Source: Chara braunii (taxonomy: Eukaryota; Streptophyta; Charophyceae; Charales; Characeae). Taken from it: a stretch of DNA of 29,805 nt. How positions within the stretch are numbered: the first letter of the stretch is position 1; each line of letters opens with the position of its first letter. The notes below the pieces were generated by a model. That model had not been told where the DNA came from. It made no database searches and saw only the letters and a list, made by a program, of their open reading frames with translations. This document shows, one piece after another, positions 10,555 to 20,229 of the stretch. The stretch is from contig BFEA01000160.1 in the NCBI GenBank assembly GCA_003427395.1, positions 1,545,465 through 1,575,269 of the forward strand, in the 5' to 3' direction. Made by a program: the position numbers and the translations under genes.

Positions 10555-11250
10555 GGCGAGTCCGAGCGTTCCCTATGCTCGCGTGCCCGACTATGCGTGC
10601 ATGCGCGCGCTGCTGTGCACAATCTCCCACGACTGAGCGCGGGTTCCCTGACTGTGCGCACGTATGTGCGCCGTTGCATGAAACCTCCCAAGAATGTGCA
10701 GCGCACATGCGTGCTGCATGCACGCAATCCCCCCGCGACTGTGCGTGTGTGTGTACGCTGCTGACGCGCGCGGTTCCCTGCGCCCGATCCCGATCCTACA
10801 CGAGATCGCCCTGACACGCGCGGCTGTGCGCAGCCTCTGCACGCGCGTCGACCATGCGCTTGCGGCTCCCAACTGCGCGCGCGTGTCCCTCGACTGTGCG
10901 CGCTTTAGCTCGCTACTGCGCGCAACCTCCCATGACCGTGCGCGCGTGTGTGTGCTATCACGCGCAACCGATTTCAATAATGTCCGCGACTGCGCGCGCG
11001 TGTGTGCGCTTCTGCGCGATGATGTTTCCCACAACCGTGCGTCTGTATGCGCGCTGCTGAGGTGCGCAGCCCGCACACTGCGATCCAGGTCACGTGAGTG
11101 TGCACGCCGATGCACGCGTCTGAGCGCAACTTTGCACGTTCTGTTTCCGGTCTCACGTGAGTGTTTGCTGATGCGCGCGGTTGTGTGCACCTCTGCACGT
11201 ACACGCGTGGCTATGCACAGCTCCGCACGTGTGTGTCCGTGTGCCCACAC
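10555..11250. repeat. Degenerate ~42-46-bp GCGC/TGTGCG-rich minisatellite
   Basis: Units resemble GACTGTGCGCGCGTGTGTGC followed by GCTGCTGCGCGCAACCTCCC. Good unit starts are at 10650, 10692, 10737, 10934, 10988 and 11033, giving spacings of about 42, 45, 54 and 45. The sequence alternates purine and pyrimidine over long stretches and is very CpG-rich. Because the period is close to a multiple of three, all frames stay open and encode repeated AHTRAQSR-like peptides. I read this as DNA repeat rather than protein. Confidence 0.75.
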
Positions 11251-11535
11251 CCGCGACCCGGTTACCAAGGCTGATCGGTCGCTCCTCCGTTAGTGCGCCC
11301 GAGCGACTTGTCCGTGTCTCCCAAGCTCCCTCCCTGTGCGCCCGTTGTACACTTGTAAATGCTTGTGTCCCAAGTCCATTCTTGTGCGTCCGTAAGTGCA
11401 CATGCGGGAAGTGCCCGATCCTCGAGCCCGGTTGGGCTTATATACTTTGCGGGCCACTTTCTCAGAATGCCCCAAGCTCCCTTGTGTGCCCCGAGCTGCC
11501 GACTAGGATATGTAGTCACACCAAGCGGGTTTGAT
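11250..11535. repeat. Tail of the minisatellite block with CCCAAG/GTGCG units
   Basis: Irregular units such as CCCAAGCTCCCTCCCTGTGC (about 11318) and CCCCAAGCTCCCTTGTGTGC (about 11470) continue the block, more loosely. The sequence composition changes abruptly to A-rich near 11540, where LINE B begins. Confidence 0.5.
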
Positions 11536-11673
11536 GTTGAAGGAACACATCTGATTCAAAGAAATGATCTGCATATGGAACAAAGTCAGAAAAAGGAGAA
11601 TGAACGAGACTAGGATATAGGAGAAGATCAACCTCTTATTAGCAAAAAGAAAAGAAGGGGAAAAAAAGAAAAC

Positions 11674-12276
11674 TTGAAAAAGGTTACAAATAGGGGAGGG
11701 TTATTATCATGCCATCAGGAATATAGGCTAAAAAAACAGGCAGTGGTGAAGGAAAGTTCCAAAGGGGAAGAAGTAAACACAGGGAATATCTCACAAGGAG
11801 AATCCTTGGGTGCACAAAAGATCCATGATCTCGTCAAGGACGCATTCGGACCGGCCCCGATGGAGCTAGACTAATAAGCCCCATCTGACACTTCAATGGA
11901 TGAGGCACCCTCCCCTAAGGATGGAGAGGATCAATCTCAAATCCCTATGGATCTGAAGATCGCCCAGCTGACAGACTGGCTGCTCCAACAACTAAAAACT
12001 AAGTATGAGGCAGTCACCATCAATTTCTGGGATAATTCATATATTCAGTTGGTCAACATGCTAAATAACAGTTCGAGCCTCAAAAAGGTTCTGCAGCAGG
12101 GGTTACCTCCTAGTTCAAGATGGCCAACGGTAAGCAAGAGAATGCTGCAAGGAGAACACCATGGAGCCAATCAGGTACCGCCTCCAGTGAAGCAGGCCGC
12201 CATGATCACGCGCACGAGCGGGGAGGGCCGGATAGGGCAGGAAGTGGGCCGTTTGCCCCCACCATGAACATCATTT
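11674..12276 (+). pseudogene. LINE B ORF1, middle part (interrupted by stops, runs into gap)
   Basis: Frame 11674-11874 ends ..FGPAPMELD followed by two TAA codons, then the same frame resumes and stays open to 12267. The segment MDLKIAQLTDWLLQQLKTKY..NFWDNSYIQLVNMLNNSSSLKKVLQQG aligns with LINE A ..ETKLRGLAEWLIGQLQVLY..SYWDKAYVQLFSLLDESPNLKQALGQG (about 6640-6490, minus). This aligned block has the look of a helical domain, and conservation between two diverged copies suggests it matters for ORF1. Where LINE A has DWE, LINE B has D-stop-stop, consistent with decay. Confidence 0.8.
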
Positions 12277-12876
12277 NNNNNNNNNNNNNNNNNNNNNNNN
12301 NNNNNNNNNNNNNNNNNNNNNNNNNNNNNNNNNNNNNNNNNNNNNNNNNNNNNNNNNNNNNNNNNNNNNNNNNNNNNNNNNNNNNNNNNNNNNNNNNNNN
12401 NNNNNNNNNNNNNNNNNNNNNNNNNNNNNNNNNNNNNNNNNNNNNNNNNNNNNNNNNNNNNNNNNNNNNNNNNNNNNNNNNNNNNNNNNNNNNNNNNNNN
12501 NNNNNNNNNNNNNNNNNNNNNNNNNNNNNNNNNNNNNNNNNNNNNNNNNNNNNNNNNNNNNNNNNNNNNNNNNNNNNNNNNNNNNNNNNNNNNNNNNNNN
12601 NNNNNNNNNNNNNNNNNNNNNNNNNNNNNNNNNNNNNNNNNNNNNNNNNNNNNNNNNNNNNNNNNNNNNNNNNNNNNNNNNNNNNNNNNNNNNNNNNNNN
12701 NNNNNNNNNNNNNNNNNNNNNNNNNNNNNNNNNNNNNNNNNNNNNNNNNNNNNNNNNNNNNNNNNNNNNNNNNNNNNNNNNNNNNNNNNNNNNNNNNNNN
12801 NNNNNNNNNNNNNNNNNNNNNNNNNNNNNNNNNNNNNNNNNNNNNNNNNNNNNNNNNNNNNNNNNNNNNNNNNNNN
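12277..12876. other. Assembly gap (600 N)
   Basis: Exactly 600 unresolved bases lie inside LINE B ORF1. The round length suggests an estimated gap size. Open frames reported across it are meaningless. Confidence 0.99.
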
Positions 12877-13379
12877 TGAAACAAAGGTCGCCCGCCACAT
12901 CGTGAGTAAGTGCACAATGTGGCACTCACGTCGATCCAGCCTTTGGTCCCAGGTCTCCGTGCAGCCAAAAGTGGCAGGCCGTATTGTCCATGTTTCAACC
13001 CCCCCACCTCCACAAGGTAAGTCATAGGAAGGGGAGAGATCTGAATCTGCATTAGTGACGGTGTTCTCAGAGGAGACTCAACTTTCTGGGTCCCCAATTT
13101 TACCGTGTAAGGAGTCAGAAGAGGAAACAAGGGTGCAGTAGGAACAACAAAGACCTAGTGGCGGTTCAGATTTTGCTTCTCCTGGCTCACATGAATGTAC
13201 AAAGTCTGACACTCGGAATGTGGCAGAGATGTGGGGTAATAAAGATGGGAAAAAAGAAGAAAAAAAAAAAATTACTAAAATAAAAGAAATAATATTAGTC
13301 ATGGTTGGGAGTCAAGACTGATATTCAAGGGAGGGAGGAAGTGATTACGCTAGGAGGGGATCTAAATCTGATACCACCA

Positions 13380-14189
13380 TAGGGAAAAGATCTGACAGAA
13401 GAATTAAAGCTCGATAAAGACTCGGAGCAACAGCGGCAACAACAGCAATGGGAAGATCATACAAGGCAATTACTGGTGGGGCAGCCTTAGGGAGTATCTG
13501 GTGAAAACAGTCAATCGCGGCAGCAATTTTTGCGGCAATTACCTCGGCTACAGTTACCGGAGCAGTTTCAAGGATCAGGGGAGACATCCCAACAAATGTT
13601 GCAATACTCTCAACAAATTGAGAGCGATGAGCAAATGTTGTTGTTGCAAGATCCAGGGCTGCAACAACAAGTGGTGCAACATGGCCTAAAATCACATCAG
13701 CCGCAACAACCTTTACAAGAACAACAGTCGACGCAACAACCGAAACAAATAGCCATTAATGCAAGAAGGTCTGCATAAGGACATCACATACAGGAAGGGT
13801 TAGTCTCTTTCCCCACGCCTTTTTCACAGGAAGCAGACAAAAGACAGAAATTGAGACATATCCTTGAAAAAGGACTTCCCAACATGCCACAACCATCGAA
13901 GGGGAATTTGGTTATTCCTATAAGGAAGAGAAGCGAAAAATGGGAAATAGGACTGTCCCTAAATGGTCAAGAACGGTATGGGGGAGTGACCTTGAAGGGA
14001 TGGACCACATATGCGGAGTATCAGAATACTAACGATCGGACCTTCAAGCGCAATCTTCACGACTTTCTCTCCAAACACTATGACCCTAGGACCCAGACAG
14101 TTCTCACTGAAACAGGCGATCGAGCACAAATAACCAAATGTGATACCTTTGTTAGATTCGAAGATCAGGAGGAGGCAGGTTTGAGATGA
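13380..14189 (+). pseudogene. LINE B ORF1, Gln-rich segment and C-terminus (nonsense-broken)
   Basis: A single frame from about 13419 to the TGA at 14187-14189 carries a CAA/CAG-rich stretch (13419-13778). It encodes runs of Gln with Leu (for example DPGLQQQVVQH, HQPQQPLQEQQ), then GHHIQEGL and RHILEKGLPNMPQ..EKWEIGLSLNGQERYGGVTLKGW. The latter aligns with LINE A HLIEKGL..GKWELGLSPFE..YGGMSLHGW. In-frame stops are TAG near 13490 and TAA at 13776-13778. LINE A lacks the Gln-rich insert at the equivalent place, so the segment is an expansion or an acquisition in this subfamily. From 12877 to 13380 the sequence shows no recognisable coding content. Confidence 0.75.
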
Positions 14190-14444
14190 TATCCGCACTT
14201 TGCCTTGATGGATCTGCAGTATCTCAAGCTTAAGGCAAACTCAGTCTGGTCGGTGACATATGTGACATTTTTTCTATGCTCAATCCTACGCAGAGAAAAT
14301 TTTCAGTCTTCTTCAATCTTGGATAAGGGGAATTGGGTGACGTTATAATAATTAACGAGTCATAAAAATTTATAATATTCAAAGATTACCGATGGAGACT
14401 CTCCAAACATATTATGGAAAGAACCCCTCTTGGAGTCGTGTCAT

Positions 14445-15231
14445 CAGAACAACGGATTTAGATATATGATCTCTAAATGTAAATGGACTGGCCACTGCGG
14501 ACGGTGTGAAAAGGAAAACTATAATGGAGCAACGCAAGGGACTTGGAAACCGTACATGACCTGACCTTATCTGTATACAAGAAACTTGAATTCGCCGATC
14601 CATAATAGAGCACATAGTCTGGCATGACCTTTTTTCAAATTATCCTTCCCGGCGCCATGATGTGGATCAGGGGGAGTGACTCTTTGGGCACCACCGGAAT
14701 GAAGGATAAAAATTATTCAATGGACAGCAGATGAGGAGCAGGGTAGATGAATTTCTGCCTTGATTAGGCTGGAGATGGAAATAATGTGTCATTAATGTAT
14801 ACGGGCCTAATGAGGTATAAAAAATTATCAATTTCTTCTAGAGTATTAGGACTCAAATACCAGAAGGTATTCCCCTCGCTATGGCAGAGGGTTTCAATGC
14901 AGCCCGCGATAGATGGTTGGATAGATGGAGGGTTCCCTATCCGTGCCCAACATGTATAGAGAAGGATGAGAACATTATTAGTGAACTATGTGAGGATGAA
15001 AAGTTATTTGACAAGTACCGACGAATCTTCCCACAAGAAAGATTGTTCACCTGTATTCGCAACAATGGTACCCCACACCAATCTAGATCCCGAATAGACT
15101 TAATTATGATGTCACAGGATCTAGATCGGGCACTGTTATGGGCAACCATCTTTTCCCAAAGTCCTTGGCCAGGGGCTGATCATAAGATGTATGTAGTCTT
15201 GCTGTTCTTTAAGCAAAAACAAGGCCAATAG
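14445..15231 (+). pseudogene. LINE B endonuclease domain (broken, altered active site)
   Basis: SLNVNGLA (catalytic Asn, about 14470), PDLICIQETxI (catalytic Glu, about 14575), EGFNAARDRWLDRWR (14887 on, in place of GDFN), SRIDLIM (about 15088) and ADHKM (His, about 15175) occur in order. TGA stops at 14467, 14557, 14587 and 14677 break the N-terminal half, and the Asp of the GDFN motif has become Gly at 14890-14892. From 14881 to 15231 the frame is open. The region 14190-14445 is AT-rich spacer between ORF1 and ORF2 with no start codon I can defend. Confidence 0.87.
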
Positions 15232-15509
15232 AAAGGTTTCTACAAACTTAACACCTCCTTACTTCTTCAAAGTCAATTTAAGCAATTCATTCAGAATGTT
15301 TGGGATTACTGGCATACTACTAATGATAAACATGATTCCTACATGGTTAGGTTCAATAACGGGCTGTTCTTTATAACAAAAAAAAATGTAACGAATTCTC
15401 TAAATTACAAGCAAAAATTGCTTTCTCCAAGAAATTAACATCCAATAACAAATCCTTAATGATGAACTTGATGATCAACCACAGAATCATACTTACCCAA
15501 TTGACGTTC

Positions 15510-17515
15510 AGGAACTTAGGAACCAACTTTTATCCTTTGCTCAACACCGTTGGCAAGGGTATCTGATCAAAGGTAATTTATCAGGGCATTTGACCGAGCG
15601 ACAAATGGATGCATCATTCTTTGCACTAGCTCGTGCTAGAGCACGACGTATGACTATTGAAGGACTGCAAGATCTCACTAAAACTTTAGAACCATCTATT
15701 TCATTTTCCTCAGCAGAAAGTCTAAAAATCGTCTATGATTTTTATAAAAAACGTTTCACTTCACCAAAAAATATGGAAGAGATGGAAGAAGATGATGTAG
15801 CCACAGAAAATTTCCTCACACCCTTAACCCATACACTTACTCAAGAGCAAAGAGAACATTTAGAGAGGTCATTGGCCCTGGAGGAATTATGGACAACGTT
15901 ATTACAGATGAATGTGGATAAAGCCCCTGATATTAATGAGTTTCCCAATGAATTTTGGGAAACCATGTGGCCTACGTTCTCATCAGACTTGTTGCAATTT
16001 TTCGAATTGATTTATGAGTCAAGATAGATGGGGGAATTTGTGAGTCAAAGAATTCTTACTCTTTTACAAAAAAATAGATAAAACAAATATAAAAAATTAT
16101 AAACCCATAACTTTACTTACTGTGGTTTATAAAATATTGGCTAAGACATGGACTAATCGTATGATTTCAATAATGGAAGATATTACTCATCCCTCACAAA
16201 CTGGATTTATCAATGACAGACACATTCAGGATAATATTCTCCTAATTAATGAGATGATTAAGCTTTCTCGTCAATCGAAACAGAATGCTGCTTTCATTTT
16301 CATTGACTTTGAAAAAACCTATGATCATGTAGATTGACGTTTCTTGGATGTCTGTCTGAATAAAATAAATTTTGGTCCACACTTAAGAAAATGGATGACA
16401 TTTCTTCATACGAATGTCACAACGAGGGTAGAGGTTACTGGATTCCTTTCTACGAAAATTAGTTTACAAAAATCGGTAAGGCAAGGGGATCCTTTGGTCC
16501 CTTTTCTGTTTCTTATCATAATGGAAACTTTAGGGGTCAATCTAAGAACTAATCATAATTTGAAACGTTTGCAGATTTCGGGTATCCCAAAATACGTTAT
16601 CCCCAGTAGCTTAATGTTTGCTAATGATCTCACAATAATGTTATAAGCATCTTTATCAAACATGGAGGAGATTCAAAACGGAATGAGTAAATTTATACAA
16701 GTCTTTGACATGGTAGTTAATTGGGGCAACAAGACTCAAGTGTGGTGGATTCATTCCAACAGTGACTGTCCTCCGGAGCTTTCGAGAATTCAATCGTTAC
16801 CTCCAGAAAGCCCGGTACACATCTTAGGAGTGTCACTTACAGCATTAGGTAAACCTTCTACCTATGAAGAATGGATCTGCAAACTAGCATTAGAAAAAAA
16901 TGAATCAATGGAAAAATCAACACACTTCCATTTTCGGAAGAACACTCATTATTAACAATGTGATCCTAGCTTCCATCTGGTATAATTCAGCCCTCTGGTC
17001 CATAGGCCAGACACGAACAAAAACCATTCAACGACACGTCACAACATTCTTATGGAGAAGGAATCACGAACAAGACAAGGTAATTCCAAGGGTGGTTTGA
17101 CTTTCTATAATCCAACCAAAAACAAAAGGGGGTCTGGGAATCCTGAATCCTACGGTTCAATATCAAGCCTTATCCATCTAATGGATTAAAAAATTGATCT
17201 TATGTACTGACAAACCATGACAGGGAAATTCAATGGTGTTGGAACAGATTCATAGGCTCGCCCCCGTATCTGATGAGAGTATTCACTCTCTCATATGGAT
17301 TGAGGATCGGATCTGGTCTATTCCAATGACTCACACGCACTCTAGAGAAGAAGGGGATAGGGGTAGAACTAGAAGTGATCTTATTCTGGATAATTTGTCG
17401 GTAACAATGATGAAATATTGGCGTCATCTACAATTACCTAACAAACAATTTCCTGACCGATATGAGGAGATACTTCGTCAACCGCTTTTTGACAATTGAT
17501 GGATCACGGATGCAA
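15510..17515 (+). pseudogene. LINE B reverse transcriptase domain and linker (broken)
   Basis: The open piece 15590-16027 contains LEELWTTLLQMNVDKAPDIN and NEFPNEFWETMW. After a frameshift, 16122-16337 has VYKILAKTWTNRM, HPSQTGFINDRHIQDNI and IDFEKTYDHVD. TGA 16335-16337 follows where LINE A has Trp. 16344-16646 has RQGDPLVPFLF and FANDLTIML at 16617-16628, so the first Asp of the YADD/FADD box is Asn (GAT to AAT). 16662-17100 carries NWGNKTQVWWIHS, HILGVSLT and the linker, with another frameshift near 16910. Further TGA stops occur at 17098, 17218 and 17497. The enzyme is dead by both nonsense codons and the active-site change. Confidence 0.92.
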
Positions 17516-18069
17516 ACGACTGCATCTACAACAGTTCAACCCCCCAAAAAAAGAATTAGCAGAATTAAAGACTTATGGGACCTAAACTCGAAAAACTAGA
17601 AGACGATGGAACAATTGAGACATACACTTTGATATGCTCATCATTTTAACTTGAACCTGGATCATATTATTTTATCCATACCCTTGGCATGAGTAAGAAT
17701 TCTAAGAAAAATGTCTAAATTTAAAGAGGGAGATTGGGTAGTGGGGTTCCAGTCAGATGGTTAAGGGATATTGGGTCAAGTGGTGCACAATCTCCCACAA
17801 GGTTCTCTAATAAACATCTTCAAAATGAACAAAGATCATTTTTCGACTCGGTTTCCCTCAGATCCAGTTTGTTTTTTTCCTTTTTCATACCTCTACCGAG
17901 TTAGAGTCCTTTTTATCTCCGCTATAAAGGGATAGAGAGTCTTTCATCCAGAGCTTCCTATCCTAGAACTTCAGATAGATCCGACAGAATGGGTTTGAAA
18001 AACTAGCATGAGGGTCAGACCAATGACCCTACAGTCACTCACGGTGAGCAGCTTACAAACTGCTACGAC

Positions 18070-18684
18070 CAAAGGTGAATATTGTAGCAATTTTGCAAGA
18101 AAGATGGTCTAGGCACTTGAATTTAGACATAAATCTACTAAAAAACATATATTTTTTTAAAAACATAAAACAAAGACCAGCTAAGTTTGCCTCATTGCAG
18201 TGGCAAATTGGCATATTGCACATCGCTGTCTCCCCACAAATGATTGGATTATTGACCACTCTTCCTTTGAACAAAGAGGTTTAGCCTCCCCATGGTGCAA
18301 TTTTTGTTTGTCCACTTTCCCAGGGAGAAAATGTAGAGAAACAATAGAGCACATTATTATGCAATGCCCCAATTCAGTATTAACATGGCGTAGATGGGAC
18401 TGCAGTGAGAACTAACGGATCTAGATTGGCCCAGGGCATGGGATTGGAAGGCTACACTCTTAGGATGTTGGGTTCCACATGACCTAGAGCTATCAAATTT
18501 CCAGTTCAGCTTTTTTGAAATTGGTAGGAAAACGGTTTTATTGACACTATGGTATAAGAGGTGTGTTTTTGCACATGATGAAGTAAATCTGGAGGGACCA
18601 GAGATGATTGAACAAATTGTCCGATTTGTACAAACAAAGATTAGAGCCCAATGGGCGGCAGTCATATCTAAACTACGTAATTAG
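18070..18684 (+). pseudogene. LINE B ORF2 C-terminal CCHC (zf-RVT-like) domain and C-terminus
   Basis: RHLNLDINLLKNIYFFK (18105 on) leads to AHRCLPTNDWIIDHSSFEQRG, then PWCNFCLSTFPGRK and ETIEHIIMQCPN, a C-x2-C..H-x4-C domain matching LINE A position for position. After a frameshift the tail LLTLWYKRCVFAHDEVN.. ends at TAG 18682-18684. The final residues QWAAVISKLRN correspond to the LINE A end. The 500 bases before it (17515-18070) are degraded linker with stops in all frames. Confidence 0.85.
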
Positions 18685-19243
18685 TAATTACCAACAAAAA
18701 AAAAGACATCCAAAAGGCAATCCAGAACTTTACTATGGACTGGCTGGGGGTACTGGGGAAAGGAACCTGGGGGAGGTAATATGGCCAAGAGAAGGGGAGA
18801 GGGAGGAATCCTTCAAAAGGGACTTCCAGCTCATCTTCAAGGATTGGTTTACTCTTCATCCAGGAGCTACTCTAAGAGCTCCAATCTTTTTTGCAGATCC
18901 ATTTCTCCCTTTCGAACTTGCCCTTGTAGAAATACAATGTTTTGGCTTGGAGGGGAGTTGATAAATTCAGGATAATCTTATGAGGAGCAATGTTGGTAGC
19001 TAGTGCTGATTGTTATTTCTGGCGGTCCCTAAGGGACCGAAGAGGCAACTGTGGCTCCTTGGTTGACTATGTTCATCGGTGAATGTTATCATGGGACGCT
19101 GGACCTGGTTTCCAGCACGTGATGCTCCCCACTAATAGATCGGAGCCACCTACGAATATAGTTAGGGGTACATGCTCTAATCATTACCCCTAGCTGTGTT
19201 TCGTGGGCGTTTTCTCTAAAAAATTAAAAAAAAAATAAAAATT
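18685..19243 (+). other. LINE B 3' untranslated region and A-rich tail
   Basis: There is no coding similarity after the ORF2 stop. The stretch ends in an imperfect A-rich tail at about 19217-19242, immediately followed by sequence recognisable as LINE C on the opposite strand, so the boundary is sharp. A short open frame across 18608-18961 is in a different register from ORF2 and has no recognisable content. Confidence 0.6.
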
Positions 19244-19530
19244 ATGGGTTTCCATCCCCAGGGCCATGGAGTGGATGCCCCTAGTTGACTCCATATATGG
19301 TTTCACCATCTCCAAGGCCATATTGTTCCAGGACATTGCATAAACACATGCTCTATGGTTTCGGGGATCATTTTTTTTTTTTTTTTTTTTTTTTAACAAA
19401 AACTATGGTTTCGGGGATCAACTTACTTGGAAAAGAAGATTTACAGAATTTACACCATCGTGAGGCAATTACAACTCCATTATGCCACCGATACTTTTTC
19501 CAGCAATTTCGTTCTGACATATGCGTGAAT
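19244..19530 (-). pseudogene. LINE C fragment: CCHC domain of ORF2
   Basis: On the minus strand, WCKFCKSSFPSK..IPETI (19480-19405) and, after a short insertion, EHVFMQCPGTIWPW (about 19350-19310) together reproduce the C-x2-C..H-x4-C block of LINE A and B. The following ..GASTPWPWGW.. matches the next conserved segment. It is cut off at 19244 by the LINE B tail. The similarity is short but ordered and in the expected spacing once the insertion is discounted. Confidence 0.7.
19353..19420 (-). mobile_element. Tail-only retrotransposition scar: poly(T) insert with 18-bp target duplication
   Basis: CTATGGTTTCGGGGATCA occurs at 19353-19370 and again, identical, at 19403-19420. Between them lie 24 T followed by AACAAAAA (32 bases). 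On the minus strand this is a few bases plus a 24-A tail, flanked by a perfect 18-bp target-site duplication, the structure left when a LINE machinery copies little more than the poly(A) tail. The insert splits the LINE C CCHC codons, and the coding similarity resumes on the other side. Confidence 0.8.
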
Positions 19531-19956
19531 GCGCCGTGACATTTGAACCTCAGCATTACTGACCGAAATGGCTGGCGAAGACAGGCAAAAAAAGACAAAT
19601 ATGCACCCGCATCTGTTTTTTTTTACCTACAGTGTCACGCAACAAAAATCCGCGTCAGGACAATACTGGTTGTTTAAAGACGGTCTTCACTTTCTTGGAC
19701 AAAAATGCTAGGGAGGTCTCACAGAAATGAGAACGCCATATTGAATATGCACCTGAGACAAAAAGAAAATGACGATTATGAAGACGTGTTACGGAACCTG
19801 AAAATTGAGGCCTCAGTCAGATAAGTGAGAGAAGGTATTCACAACATGTAGCACCTCCTTGCGGGCGATGATCATGTTGAGCAGACAATATTTATGAGGA
19901 CTGTGAAACAGGGATATTATTTCTGAGAATTCTGTATCGTTCATTGATATGAAAAT

Positions 19957-20186
19957 ACACTCTGTAACTCTGTAACTGATGCTCGTAGGTGTGGTAGTTA
20001 GTCGCAGTCCCCTGCCAGGGTGTCTCGGGCCGCGCAGGTAGGCCTCCCTTCTCCTTCTCACTTGATGTCATGTTTTTCTCTTGTTGACTTTCTATGCTTG
20101 CCGGTAATAAGTAACCGGACTGGTACCCCCAGAATAGAAGGGGTGAGTGTGTTGTGTGTAAAAAAAAAAAAAAAAAAAAACACTCT
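19957..20186 (+). mobile_element. Possible SINE or short retrotransposed copy with A21 tail
   Basis: A 21-A run (20160-20180) is followed by CACTCT, and ACACTCT also occurs at 19957-19963, so a ~200-base insert with a short target duplication is possible. No clear tRNA-type A and B boxes are seen. The sequence 19540-19957 between this and LINE C shows nothing recognisable. Confidence 0.3.
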
Positions 20187-20229
20187 AATGTTTTTTTCAG
20201 CGGCTTCAGCCTTCTTTTGACCCTCTTAT

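Larger units (their letters stand above)
11540..19243 (+). mobile_element. LINE B: 5'-truncated relative of LINE A with A-rich tail
   Basis: On the plus strand the order is the ORF1 C-terminal half, the 600-N gap, a Gln-rich ORF1 segment, ORF1 C-terminus, endonuclease, RT, CCHC domain, 3' UTR and an A-rich tail (about 19217-19242). Protein-level similarity to LINE A is seen in every domain. The DUF4283-like N-terminus and CCHC knuckle of ORF1 are absent upstream of 11674, which fits the 5' truncation typical of target-primed insertion, unless they lie inside the gap. The element is visibly more AT-rich than LINE A, with many stops. I did not find a convincing target-site duplication. Confidence 0.88.

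Noticed and set aside
10134-11268. Two long minus-strand open frames (about 225 residues each) and several plus-strand ones
   Set aside because: They lie in GC-rich minisatellites whose periods keep all frames open. The peptides are Arg/Ala/His/Thr repeats with no recognisable domain, and overlapping frames on both strands are equally open.
12120-13130. Long open frames across the N block
   Set aside because: They consist of undetermined residues; the length is an artefact of the gap.
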